From: an uncultured Oscillospiraceae bacterium
GTDB taxonomy: Bacteria; Bacillota; Clostridia; Oscillospirales; Acutalibacteraceae
Reading direction: 5' to 3'
Assembly: GCA_900546735.1 (NCBI GenBank)
Contig: URDW01000044.1
Coordinates: 1 to 13,587, forward strand
DNA: 13,587 bases
The notes under the pieces are model-generated. The model did not search any database and was not told the origin of the DNA. It saw nothing but the letters and a program-made list of their open reading frames with translations. A program made the translations under genes and the position numbers. This document shows positions 1 to 6,861 of the stretch, piece by piece (within the stretch, counting starts at the first letter, position 1; the number at the start of each line of letters is the position of its first letter).

Positions 1-48
1 CGAGATCGCTCAGTGTCTCGTGGGCTCGGAGATGTGTATAAGAGACAG
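1..48 (+). other. Illumina P7 / i7 index / Nextera adapter remnant (non-genomic)
   Basis: Bases 1-6 (CGAGAT) equal the 3' end of the Illumina P7 oligo. Bases 7-14 (CGCTCAGT) occupy the 8-base i7 index position, and from memory match the Nextera XT v2 index N724. Bases 15-29 (GTCTCGTGGGCTCGG) are the Nextera read-2 adapter, and bases 30-48 are the 19-base Tn5 mosaic end finishing in AGAGACAG. All parts are contiguous and in the order of a finished library molecule, so this is untrimmed adapter at the contig edge. It is not a natural transposon end. Genomic sequence starts at base 49. Confidence 0.97.
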
Positions 49-296
49 GAATGCGCATGCGTGCCAAGCACAAAATCCAGGTGCACGCGCCCGTCTGCCC
101 CTTTGCAGTGGGTGAGCAGATAGTCCACGACCACATCCTCATACCCGGGCAGGTTCAGGGACGGCTTTTCGGGCGGAAAGTCGGTATCCTCCGCTGCATC
201 GACCATGGCAAAATGACCGGCGCTTTCCAAAATGATGCAATCGGAATGGCCGGTGTTTAAAAAATGGATCCTATCTTTCATTTCCGTAACAGACAT
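49..296 (-). CDS. Metallo-beta-lactamase-fold hydrolase, ComEC-like (3' part missing)
   Basis: This is the N-terminal 82 codons of a metallo-beta-lactamase-fold protein. It starts at ATG 296 and is cut at base 49, where adapter sequence begins. The start IHFLNTGHSDCIILES resembles the first beta strands of ComEC/Rec2-like metallohydrolases, where a G-x-(G/S)-D-(A/C)-I-(L/I) pattern is usual. AMVDAAED (residues 30-37) resembles the next strand and turn, where DAG is more usual. The visible part ends in FVLGTHAH (75-82), the beginning of the family's HxHxDH metal-binding motif, so the rest of the metal site is lost. The gene begins 14 bases after the stop of the HAD phosphatase gene, with GAGG as binding site, so it is probably the third gene of that operon. 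Substrate unknown; relatives include secreted, membrane-bound and cytosolic hydrolases. A second in-frame ATG at codon 6 is a possible alternative start. Confidence 0.82.
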
Positions 297-310
297 AGCA
301 GACCTCTATC

Positions 311-1156
311 TTACGCAAATACGCGGCTTGTAAGCACAGAAGTTTCTATAACAGAGGCAACGGCATCCGCATCGTTCGTGACCGGCAGAACCAAATCGGC
401 AGCCGTCTTCAGCGCATCACAGGCATTGCCAACGGCCACGCCGGTGCCGGCAAAGCGAACCATCGGCAAGTCATTGCGGCTGTCGCCGACCGCCATCAGT
501 TCACTGCGGTCCAGACCAAGGTAATTTGCCAAAAAGCGCAGCGCGCTGCCCTTGTCGGCACGGTCAGAAAAAATCTCCAAATTGTTCGGCATGGAGGTGG
601 TGACCTTAATGCCGGGCATGCCGGAAAACACCTCAAAGCACAGCAGACGCTGCGCGGGATATTTAAAGAAAACATTGAACATTTCGACTTCACCGGCATT
701 TTGGGCAAAGAAACGGTCGATCTGTTCCACACCGCGGCGTGTTTCCAGCACGACCGGGCGGTAGCTGTTTTGCACGCTGTAAGCATCGAGTGCAGCAGGT
801 GTCAGCTGATCCTTTTGCGTGTGCGGTACGCCGTGGGCATATACCTCTATTATTGTATCACAATGAAACAGAAGAGAAAAGACATTTTCTGCAGCTTTTT
901 GCCGAATATACTGTGTGTAGAGCAAATTGCCCTGCGCATCGGCGATCGCCGCGCCGTTTGAATAAATATAATAAGCGTAGCTGCTGTCGTCACGCACCTG
1001 CTGCGGCAGTTCCGTAAACGTGCGGCCGGAATTGATGGCCATGTACACGCCCTGCGCAGCCGCCTCGCGAACGGCGTAAATGTTGTTTTCCGGCAGTTGA
1101 CCGTCGCTGTGCAACAGCGTGCCGTCTACATCCAGTGCTACCAAACGAATTGCCAT
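311..1156 (-). CDS. Cof-type HAD-IIB family phosphatase
   Basis: The product is a 281-residue soluble phosphatase of the haloacid dehalogenase superfamily, subfamily IIB (Cof type), a usual length for the group. Motif I is DVDGTLL, with nucleophile Asp9 and acid/base Asp11. Motif II is the Ser43 of NSGRT. Motif III is Lys202 in RADKGSALR, and motif IV is GDSRND (224-229), whose aspartates bind Mg2+. The region between motifs II and III is the C2-type cap that sets specificity. Family members hydrolyse sugar phosphates, pyridoxal phosphate, flavin mononucleotide and similar small phosphates; the substrate here cannot be read from sequence. The start lies 3 bases after the gtrA-like stop, and its ribosome binding site (GAAGAGG) sits inside the end of that gene, so the two are probably co-transcribed and translationally coupled. 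Confidence 0.93.
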   Translation of the reverse strand: MAIRLVALDVDGTLLHSDGQLPENNIYAVREAAAQGVYMAINSGRTFTELPQQVRDDSSYAYYIYSNGAAIADAQGNLLYTQYIRQKAAENVFSLLFHCDTIIEVYAHGVPHTQKDQLTPAALDAYSVQNSYRPVVLETRRGVEQIDRFFAQNAGEVEMFNVFFKYPAQRLLCFEVFSGMPGIKVTTSMPNNLEIFSDRADKGSALRFLANYLGLDRSELMAVGDSRNDLPMVRFAGTGVAVGNACDALKTAADLVLPVTNDADAVASVIETSVLTSRVFA

Positions 1157-1159
1157 ACT

Positions 1160-1735
1160 TTAAGCCTCTTCCCTCATGCTCTTAATGTTTATATTGTGAT
1201 CCGCCGCACCGCCCTGCACAGACGGCGCGTCGGTTGTTTTTTTCTTTCTGTGGATCACAAAGCGCTGCAGCGGATAGGTCCAGATGGTAGGCACCGTCAT
1301 AACGACCAGCTTTTGCAGCATTTCAAAGAACACGTTGTCGAGTCCTGCCTCTTTCATCTGTGTACCCAGGAAAGAACCGAACCAGGTGTTGAAAGCGATC
1401 GTGCAAACGACCATGATGATATACAAAATCGTGGAAAGAACAGGATTTGCATCGGCCTGGAAGGTCAGCTTGCGGTTCATGACGAACGCCGCGGCATAAC
1501 CGATCACGGCCGAGATAAAGTAGGAATACATGTAACCGACATAGCGGATGCCAAGGAATTCCAGCACCGGGCTGTCGGCCACAGCGACATTATTAAGGGG
1601 AGCAAAGATCCAGTACAGGCAAACGGCGTAAACGGCCATTTCGAGTATGGATGTGCTTGCTCCCGTAAATGTAAATTTTATAAACTTCCAGATCTCTTTG
1701 TGCTTATCAATAAAAGCCATGAACTTTTCTTTCAT
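1160..1735 (-). CDS. GtrA-family membrane protein
   Basis: The product is a 191-residue integral membrane protein of the GtrA/DPMS family (PF04138). Four hydrophobic segments lie near residues 18-44, 66-86, 101-123 and 140-162. The family signature is visible as FIKFTFTGASTS before the first segment and FVMNRKLTF (84-92) after the second. GtrA-like proteins are thought to move or present lipid-linked sugars (undecaprenyl-phosphate sugars) or to assist membrane glycosyltransferases in cell-surface glycosylation. The C-terminal 30 residues are hydrophilic (HRKKK onward) and probably cytoplasmic. The start has GGAGAGAG about 6 bases upstream, and a sigma-A promoter lies just beyond it. It is the first gene of an operon with a HAD phosphatase and a metallo-beta-lactamase-fold protein. 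No glycosyltransferase is adjacent, so its sugar partner is unknown. Confidence 0.9.
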   Translation of the reverse strand: MKEKFMAFIDKHKEIWKFIKFTFTGASTSILEMAVYAVCLYWIFAPLNNVAVADSPVLEFLGIRYVGYMYSYFISAVIGYAAAFVMNRKLTFQADANPVLSTILYIIMVVCTIAFNTWFGSFLGTQMKEAGLDNVFFEMLQKLVVMTVPTIWTYPLQRFVIHRKKKTTDAPSVQGGAADHNINIKSMREEA

Positions 1736-1758
1736 ACCACTCTCTCCGTTCGCGTTAT

Positions 1759-1786
1759 ATCATAGCATGAAGAAAGAAAAAAGCAA
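1759..1786 (-). promoter_or_regulatory. Sigma-A-type promoter of the gtrA-like/HAD/MBL operon
   Basis: Read on the minus strand: TTGCTT at 1786-1781, a 16-base spacer, then TATGAT at 1764-1759. The -10 is preceded by TGC, giving an extended -10 element. Transcription should begin near 1752, leaving a leader of under 20 bases before the GtrA-like start at 1735. The -35 matches consensus in four of six positions and the -10 in five. Upstream sequence is AT-rich. Confidence 0.6.
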
Positions 1787-2068
1787 GGCAATATTCAAAC
1801 AACTTACGAACAATTTGCGTGAATATGAAAAAACATTACACAGATTTTACAAAGGCGTTTTTTCATGAAACAGATTTGAAAAAATAGGCAACGCGCCGTC
1901 GATTAGACAACGGGACGGTTTTCGCTGCCAAGAGGGCATTTTTTCAAATATGTGCCGATACAATTATAAACAGCCAAAATCCGGCTGCATTTTGGCACGG
2001 ATGTTTAAATAGGTCCTTTCAGTATTTTCCCCCAGTCACATTGAACGGCACATACCGGTATGTCCGGG
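1787..2068. other. Intergenic region without a recognisable gene
   Basis: No open frame with a plausible ribosome binding site or known protein motif is visible in these 282 bases on either strand. The region is AT-rich near the gtrA-like promoter. It holds a 10-base inverted repeat (ATGAAAAAAC at 1825-1834 against GTTTTTTCAT at 1857-1866), an 8-base-pair hairpin at 1973-1996, and a 14-base perfect palindrome at 2050-2063. TATAAT also occurs on the minus strand at 1968-1963 but has no acceptable -35 partner. No tRNA, CRISPR repeat or insertion-sequence end is seen. Confidence 0.6.
1973..1996 (-). terminator. Weak candidate terminator hairpin downstream of the esterase gene
   Basis: GCCAAAAT (1973-1980) and ATTTTGGC (1989-1996) form a perfect 8-base-pair stem with an 8-base loop, about 70 bases past the esterase stop codon. 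On the minus strand the following bases are TGTTTATAATTGT, which are U-rich but not a clean U-run. The stem is half A:T pairs. It is the best candidate for the 3' end of the esterase transcript, but not a classical intrinsic terminator. Confidence 0.25.
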
Positions 2069-2734
2069 TCATTTCAAAAGCCAGCAAATACCGTCAGCGC
2101 AGCGCGAAACGGCGTTTTGGAAATGATTGCCGGGATTCAGCCGAAAGACGGTATCTATGCCCTGGCTGCGGCAAAACGATTCAATAGCCTGTGTGTTTTC
2201 CTGCACGCACTGCATATAGGGATTATGCGTTCTGCACTCTTTATTGCCAAGCGAAAAGTAAAGCCGACGCGGTTTTTGCAAAAATCCGTGCGAAAAGATA
2301 TAGTCCTGAATACCGGGAAACCAAAGCGAGCCAGATACAGAAGCCGCACTTTCAAAAAAATCGGTATGATAAAGCGCATATACGGCGAAGAGCCCCGCCA
2401 ATGAATAGCCGGCAATGCCGCGCCACGACACAGGCGGCAGAAGCGACTCGGCCTGCGGCACGATCTTTTCAAGCAAAAGCGCCAGGTAAGCGCCGGCGCC
2501 GCCGGAAAACGGCGCACCCTTTGCAAAAACAGCCGGTGCAGCCCACGGGGAAAGGTCCGCATTCCAGTCCAAATGGCTGACGGCAACCAGCGAAAAATTC
2601 ATACCGGTACGCGCCTGCACCGCCTCATAAACGGCGCCACCGTTGTCCTCCACTGTGTGCAGATACAAAACGGGGCAGCCGGGCGCAGCGGCCGGAAAGA
2701 CCTCTACCCGTTTTCCCTCTACCGTAAAAACCAC
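2069..2734 (-). CDS. Putative alpha/beta-hydrolase (esterase family)
   Basis: The product is a 221-residue cytosolic alpha/beta-hydrolase resembling the putative-esterase group (PF00756, esterase D/enterochelin esterase type). The nucleophile elbow is GYSLAG (109-114), with catalytic Ser111. The likely catalytic histidine is His204 in NPGNHF; the acidic residue is not certain. The start is taken as GTG 2734, with GAAAGGG 8 bases upstream. An ATG at 2821 is in frame, but it would lie 5 bases from the tuf stop and make the tuf terminator hairpin code for a cysteine- and arginine-rich extension. The protein beginning at the GTG (VVFTVEGKRVEVFP) looks like the natural first strand. No promoter is evident in the short gap after the tuf terminator, so expression may rely on read-through. 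Substrate unknown. Confidence 0.8.
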   Translation of the reverse strand: MVFTVEGKRVEVFPAAAPGCPVLYLHTVEDNGGAVYEAVQARTGMNFSLVAVSHLDWNADLSPWAAPAVFAKGAPFSGGAGAYLALLLEKIVPQAESLLPPVSWRGIAGYSLAGLFAVYALYHTDFFESAASVSGSLWFPGIQDYIFSHGFLQKPRRLYFSLGNKECRTHNPYMQCVQENTQAIESFCRSQGIDTVFRLNPGNHFQNAVSRCADGICWLLK

Positions 2735-2742
2735 AAAAAACA

Positions 2743-2749
2743 CCCTTTC
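2743..2749 (-). promoter_or_regulatory. Ribosome binding site fixing the esterase GTG start
   Basis: GAAAGGG on the minus strand lies 8 bases before GTG 2734. No comparable site precedes the upstream in-frame ATG at 2821, and this site lies downstream of the tuf terminator. It supports the shorter protein. Confidence 0.6.
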
Positions 2750-2752
2750 AAA

Positions 2753-2768
2753 ATGCCGAAAGCGGCAT
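2753..2768 (-). repeat. Small GC-rich hairpin before the esterase gene
   Basis: ATGCCG (2753-2758) and CGGCAT (2763-2768) form a 6-base-pair stem with a 4-base loop. On the minus strand it is followed by TTTT and then the esterase ribosome binding site. It could be a second weak tuf terminator or a structure affecting esterase translation. It is short, so chance is possible. Confidence 0.3.
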
Positions 2769-2784
2769 GCGCGCCGCACGCAAC

Positions 2785-2817
2785 AAAAAAGACAGGCAGC
2801 AAAACTGCCTGTCTTTT
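2785..2817 (-). terminator. Intrinsic terminator of tuf
   Basis: GACAGGCAG (2791-2799) pairs perfectly with CTGCCTGTC (2805-2813) around a CAAAA loop, giving 9 base pairs plus four flanking A:T pairs. On the minus strand a run of six U residues follows directly. It begins about 10 bases after the tuf stop codon, the classical position for the 3' end of the str-type operon. The opposite strand also has a TTTT tail, so it may stop antisense transcription too. Confidence 0.92.
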
Positions 2818-2826
2818 CCAATGCAA

Positions 2827-4026
2827 TTAGTCAGCGTTGATCTTGGTAACAACGCCGGAACCAACGGTTCTGCCGCCTTCACGGATAGCGAAACGAAGAC
2901 CTTCTTCGATAGCGATCGGGGTGATCAGCTCAACGTCCATAACAACGTTGTCGCCAGGCATGCACATTTCGGTGCCTTCCGGAAGAGCGATGATACCGGT
3001 AACGTCAGTCGTTCTGAAATAGAACTGCGGACGATAGTTGTTGAAGAACGGCGTATGACGGCCACCTTCGTCCTTGGTCAGAACGTAAACCTGACCCTGG
3101 AACTTGGTGTGCGGATGAATGGTGCCGGGTTTTGCAAGAACCTGACCTCTTTCGATCTCGGTTCTCTGAATACCACGAAGCAGGCAGCCGATGTTGTCGC
3201 CGGCCTCAGCGTAGTCCAGGATCTTTCTGAACATTTCGATACCGGTGCAGACCGTCTTCTTCTTTTCGTCTTTCAGACCAACGATTTCCACTTCCTCGCC
3301 GGTTCTCAGCTGGCCTCTTTCCACACGGCCGGTAGCAACGGTACCACGACCGGTGATCGTGAACACGTCTTCAACAGGCATAAGGAAAGGCAGGTCGGCC
3401 TTACGGTCGGGAGTCGGGATATATTCGTCAACAGCGTCCATGAGTTCCTGGATGCAGGCGAAAGCCGGATCGTTCACGTCGTCAGCTTCAAGAGCTTTCA
3501 GAGCGGAACCCTTGATGATCGGGGTGTCGTCGCCCGGGAATTCATACTCGTCGAGCGTTTCACGGATTTCCATTTCAACAAGCTCAAGCAGCTCTTCGTC
3601 GTCGACCTGGTCAACCTTGTTCATGAAAACGATGATGTAGGGCACGCCAACCTGACGGGCAAGCAGAAGGTGCTCTCTGGTCTGCGCCATCGGGCCGTCT
3701 GTTGCAGCGATAACCAGGATAGCGCCGTCCATCTGCGCAGCACCGGTGATCATGTTTTTGATGTAGTCAGCATGGCCGGGGCAGTCAACGTGGGCATAGT
3801 GACGCTTGTCGGTCTCGTACTCAACGTGAGCAGTGTTGATTGTGATGCCGCGCTCTTTTTCTTCGGGAGCTTTGTCGATGTCGGCATAGTCTTCGAAGCT
3901 GGCAAGGCCTTTCAGAGAAAGGTACTTGGTGATCGCAGCAGTCAGCGTAGTTTTGCCGTGGTCAACGTGACCGATGGTACCAATGTTGACATGCGGCTTG
4001 TTTCTTTCAAAATGTGCTTTTGCCAT
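2827..4026 (-). CDS. tuf: Elongation factor Tu
   Basis: EF-Tu is the GTPase that carries aminoacyl-tRNA to the ribosomal A site. The 399 residues match the family's usual length. The G domain shows GHVDHGKT (19-26, P-loop), [10 protein letters not shown] (58-67, switch I), DCPGH (81-85, switch II with catalytic His85), NKVD (136-139) and SALK (174-177). Domain 2 begins around [21 protein letters not shown], and domain 3 ends in GVVTKINAD. All GTP-binding residues are present, so the protein should be active. AGGAGG lies 9 bases before the ATG. It is the last gene of the rpsL-rpsG-fusA-tuf group, with its own promoter in the fusA-tuf gap and a strong terminator after the stop. Kirromycin- or pulvomycin-type resistance was not assessed. 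Confidence 0.99.
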   Translation of the reverse strand: MAKAHFERNKPHVNIGTIGHVDHGKTTLTAAITKYLSLKGLASFEDYADIDKAPEEKERGITINTAHVEYETDKRHYAHVDCPGHADYIKNMITGAAQMDGAILVIAATDGPMAQTREHLLLARQVGVPYIIVFMNKVDQVDDEELLELVEMEIRETLDEYEFPGDDTPIIKGSALKALEADDVNDPAFACIQELMDAVDEYIPTPDRKADLPFLMPVEDVFTITGRGTVATGRVERGQLRTGEEVEIVGLKDEKKKTVCTGIEMFRKILDYAEAGDNIGCLLRGIQRTEIERGQVLAKPGTIHPHTKFQGQVYVLTKDEGGRHTPFFNNYRPQFYFRTTDVTGIIALPEGTEMCMPGDNVVMDVELITPIAIEEGLRFAIREGGRTVGSGVVTKINAD

Positions 4027-4071
4027 TTGGAATTTCCTCCTAATAAAATTAAAGTTTAAATTTGCAACGCT

Positions 4072-4100
4072 ATTTTATCAAAAAAAGTATGCAATTTCAA
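4072..4100 (-). promoter_or_regulatory. Sigma-A-type promoter of tuf
   Basis: On the minus strand, TTGAAA (4100-4095) and TAAAAT (4077-4072) are separated by 17 bases; each matches consensus in five of six positions. The site lies in the 88-base gap between the fusA stop and the tuf start, with expected initiation near 4065, about 40 bases before the tuf ATG. The gap is strongly AT-rich, in contrast to the genes. It would let tuf be made in excess over fusA. Confidence 0.7.
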
Positions 4101-4114
4101 GGGTTTTTTAAAAA

Positions 4115-6217
4115 TTAATCTTTTTTAGCGCGGTCGCTGATGATCGACTCGGAAATGTTCTTCGGCACCGGCTCGTAACCGTCCGGTTCCATGGTGTACT
4201 GGCCGCGGCCCTGCGTCTTGGAGCGCAGGTCGGTCGCGTAACCGAACATTTCAGAAAGCGGCACACGCGCGTTGATCTGCTTGGCACCGCTGCGGTCCTC
4301 AAAGCTCTTGATCATGCCGCGGCGGGAGTTCAAATCGCCGATAACGTCGCCCATATAATCCTCCGGTACGATAACGACAACTTTCATCATCGGTTCCAGA
4401 ATGATCGGGTTGGCACGCTTGGCAGCATCCTTGAACGCCATAGAACCGGCGATCTTGAACGCCATTTCAGAGGAGTCGACTTCGTGGTAAGAACCATCGT
4501 ACAGCGTGACCTTAACGTCCACGACCGGGTAACCGGCCAGGATGCCGCTCTTCATAGCGCCCTGGATACCAGCGTCGACTGCCGGGATATATTCCTTCGG
4601 GATCGCGCCGCCGACGATTTCGTTAACGAACTCGTAGCCTGCGCCGACGCCCGTCTCCGGATCGATGTTCGGGGCAATGCGGATCTTAACGTGACCGTAC
4701 TGACCTTTACCACCGGACTGACGCGAATACTTCATGTCGGTCTGCGATTCCTGACGGATCGTCTCTTTATAAGCAACCTGCGGTGCGCCGACGTTGGCCT
4801 CTACCTTGAATTCACGCAGCAGACGGTCCACGATGATCTCCAGATGCAGCTCGCCCATACCGGCGATGATCGTCTGGCCCGTTTCCTCATCTGTATAAGC
4901 CTTGAAGGTCGGGTCTTCTTCAGCAAGCTTGGCAAGGGCAATACCCATCTTCTCCTGGCCGGCCTTCGTCTTGGGCTCGATCGCCACGCGAATAACCGGA
5001 TCCGGGAAGTTCATGGATTCCAGAATGATCGGCGCCTTTTCGTCGCAGAGAGTGTCGCCGGTCGTCGTGTTCTTCAGGCCGACTGCGGCGGCGATGTCGC
5101 CGGCGTAGCAGGTCTCGATGTCTTCACGGTGGTTGGCGTGCATCTGCAGGATACGGCCGATGCGTTCCTTGTTGTCCTTAACGGAGTTGTAAACCGTTGT
5201 GCCGGCGTGCACCATGCCGCTGTAAACGCGGAAGTAGCAGATCTTACCAACAAACGGGTCGGTCGCGATCTTGAACGCCAGGGCTGCAAACGGCTCTGTA
5301 TCGGAAGAATGACGCTCTTCCTCCTCGTCGGTCTCGGGGTTGACGCCCTTGATGGACGGCACGTCGACCGGCGACGGCATATAGTCTACGATGGCGTCGA
5401 GCAGCGGCTGAACGCCCTTGTTGCGGTAAGATGTGCCGCAGGTGATCGGCACCATGGTGCCGGCGATCGTGGACTTACGGATGACTTTTTTGATCTCGTC
5501 AACAGTGATGGCTTCTTCGCCCTCTTCAAAGTACTTTTCCATCAGTGCCTCGTCCTGCTCGGCAACATGCTCGATCAGTTCGGTGCGGTACTGCTGGGCA
5601 AGCTCCATCATGTCTTCCGGAATGGGTTCACGGCGCACGTCCTTGCCAAGGTCGTCGTAATAAATTTCGGCGTCCATGTTCACAAGGTCAACGATGCCGC
5701 GGAAGGAATCCTCCTTGCCGATCGGCAGCTGGATCGGCAGGGCGTTGCACTTAAAGCGGTCCTTGACCATGTCCAGCACGTTGAAGAAATCTGCGCCCAT
5801 GATGTCCATCTTATTGACATAGATCATTCTGGGTACATGGTATTCGTCAGCCTGACGCCAAACGGTTTCAGACTGCGGCTCCACGCCGCCCTTGGCGCAC
5901 AGCACGGTCACAGAACCGTCCAGCACGCGCAGGGAGCGCTGCACTTCTACAGTAAAATCGACGTGACCGGGCGTGTCGATGATGTTGATGCGGTGGTCCT
6001 TCCAGAAGCATGTGGTCGCAGCGGAGGTGATGGTGATACCTCTTTCCTGCTCCTGCGCCATCCAGTCCATCGTAGCGGTACCTTCGTGGGTCTCACCGAT
6101 TTTGTGGTTAACACCCGTGTAGAAGAGTATACGCTCGGTCGTCGTTGTTTTGCCTGCGTCGATATGCGCCATAATACCAATATTTCTTGTCATTTCAAGA
6201 GATACTTTTCTTGGCAT
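4115..6217 (-). CDS. fusA: Elongation factor G
   Basis: EF-G is the translocase GTPase that moves tRNAs and mRNA through the ribosome, and with ribosome recycling factor splits the ribosome. The 700 residues are the normal length. The G domain contains AHIDAGKT (17-24), QERGITIT (56-63), DTPGH (80-84, catalytic His84) and NKMD (134-137), followed by the EF-G-specific G' insert, domain II ([18 protein letters not shown]), domain III with GMGELHLEI, and domains IV-V ending in SDRAKKD. No family motif is missing. The start follows AGGAGG by 5 bases and lies 27 bases after the rpsG stop, so the genes are co-transcribed. The N-terminus ([17 protein letters not shown]) is as expected. Fusidic acid resistance positions were not assessed one by one. 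Confidence 0.99.
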   Translation of the reverse strand: MPRKVSLEMTRNIGIMAHIDAGKTTTTERILFYTGVNHKIGETHEGTATMDWMAQEQERGITITSAATTCFWKDHRINIIDTPGHVDFTVEVQRSLRVLDGSVTVLCAKGGVEPQSETVWRQADEYHVPRMIYVNKMDIMGADFFNVLDMVKDRFKCNALPIQLPIGKEDSFRGIVDLVNMDAEIYYDDLGKDVRREPIPEDMMELAQQYRTELIEHVAEQDEALMEKYFEEGEEAITVDEIKKVIRKSTIAGTMVPITCGTSYRNKGVQPLLDAIVDYMPSPVDVPSIKGVNPETDEEEERHSSDTEPFAALAFKIATDPFVGKICYFRVYSGMVHAGTTVYNSVKDNKERIGRILQMHANHREDIETCYAGDIAAAVGLKNTTTGDTLCDEKAPIILESMNFPDPVIRVAIEPKTKAGQEKMGIALAKLAEEDPTFKAYTDEETGQTIIAGMGELHLEIIVDRLLREFKVEANVGAPQVAYKETIRQESQTDMKYSRQSGGKGQYGHVKIRIAPNIDPETGVGAGYEFVNEIVGGAIPKEYIPAVDAGIQGAMKSGILAGYPVVDVKVTLYDGSYHEVDSSEMAFKIAGSMAFKDAAKRANPIILEPMMKVVVIVPEDYMGDVIGDLNSRRGMIKSFEDRSGAKQINARVPLSEMFGYATDLRSKTQGRGQYTMEPDGYEPVPKNISESIISDRAKKD

Positions 6218-6244
6218 AATATCCTCCTAATAATCAAACAAAGA

Positions 6245-6715
6245 TCAATATCTGAAATGCGCAAACGCCTTGTTGGCCTCGGCCATCTTATGCGTATCGT
6301 CGCACTTCTTCACGGCGCCGCCGGTCTTGTTGACGGCGTCCATGATCTCGGACGCAAGCCTTTCCTTCATCGTTCTTTCGGAACGCTGACGGCTGTACAG
6401 CACGATCCATCTGAGACCGAGCGTACGGCGTCTGTCCGGGCGTACCTCGATCGGCACCTGGTAGGTAGCACCGCCGACGCGGCGAGCCTTTACCTCCAGC
6501 TGAGGCATAACGTTTTCCATTGCCTCTTCAAATGCCTCGAGCGGGTCTCTGCCCGTTTTCTGCTGAATGATGTCAAACGCATCGTAAACGATCTTCTGCG
6601 CGACACCCTTTTTTCCATCATACATGACGTTGTTGATCAGTCGGGTCACAAGCTTTGAGTTGTAAAGCGGATCCGGCAGCACGTCACGTTTCGCGATCTT
6701 GCCTCTTCTTGGCAC
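6245..6715 (-). CDS. rpsG: Small ribosomal subunit protein S7 (uS7)
   Basis: S7 nucleates assembly of the 30S head by binding the 3' major domain of 16S rRNA and lines the E-site exit channel. The protein [15 protein letters not shown]...AFAHFRY has 156 residues from the GTG at 6715, exactly the normal length. An ATG at 6733 is in frame and would add six residues, but codons 2-4 of that version are the ribosome binding site itself (AAGGAGGG, 6730-6723), which sits 7 bases before the GTG. The core motifs [17 protein letters not shown] and the RWI region near residue 102 are intact. It is co-transcribed with rpsL upstream (146-base gap) and fusA downstream (29-base gap). In E. coli S7 represses its operon by binding the rpsL-rpsG spacer; whether that happens here is unknown. 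Confidence 0.97.
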   Translation of the reverse strand: MPRRGKIAKRDVLPDPLYNSKLVTRLINNVMYDGKKGVAQKIVYDAFDIIQQKTGRDPLEAFEEAMENVMPQLEVKARRVGGATYQVPIEVRPDRRRTLGLRWIVLYSRQRSERTMKERLASEIMDAVNKTGGAVKKCDDTHKMAEANKAFAHFRY

Positions 6716-6861
6716 TTCGCTTCCCTCCTTCATAATGATGATATCATAGGTACTCGTGACAAAATTTCCCGTGGCGCCAACAAGAGAGAAGACTGCTGTC
6801 TATATAAACTCATTGTTGGGATTCCAAACAAGAAGATTTGCTCTTTAGAGTGGTTGAAAGC
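6716..6861 (-). other. rpsL-rpsG intercistronic spacer
   Basis: This 146-base spacer has no coding signal. It holds the rpsG ribosome binding site, short palindromes (TGGCGCCA at 6772-6779 and ATGATATCAT near 6735-6750) and an imperfect TTGTT...AACAA inverted repeat near 6815-6835. Only weak promoter-like hexamers are present (TTGTTT, then TATATA at 19 bases on the minus strand). The spacer is in the position of the E. coli S7 autoregulatory site, but no specific resemblance could be verified by eye. Confidence 0.4.
6723..6730 (-). promoter_or_regulatory. Ribosome binding site deciding the rpsG GTG start
   Basis: AAGGAGGG on the minus strand is separated by 7 bases from GTG 6715. Because the motif falls inside the longer ATG-initiated frame, it argues for the GTG as the true start. 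Confidence 0.85.

Noticed and set aside
30..48. Tn5 mosaic end as a natural transposon boundary
   Set aside because: It is preceded without a break by the read-2 adapter, an index and P7 sequence, so it comes from tagmentation.
51..260. Short plus-strand frame near the contig start
   Set aside because: It is antisense to the MBL-fold fragment, which has a ribosome binding site, family motifs and operon context.
2767..4059. Open frame of 430 codons on the plus strand opposite tuf
   Set aside because: It is antisense to a complete, highly conserved tuf, and its first codons translate the tuf terminator.
4484..6658. Open frame of 724 codons on the plus strand opposite fusA and rpsG
   Set aside because: It crosses two genuine genes and their junction, has Val/Asp/His-rich composition typical of antisense translation, and shows no family motif.
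6790..6835. Possible rpsG promoter in the rpsL-rpsG spacer (TTGTTT ... TATATA)
   Set aside because: Each hexamer matches only four of six positions and the spacing is 19 bases, too weak to list as a promoter.
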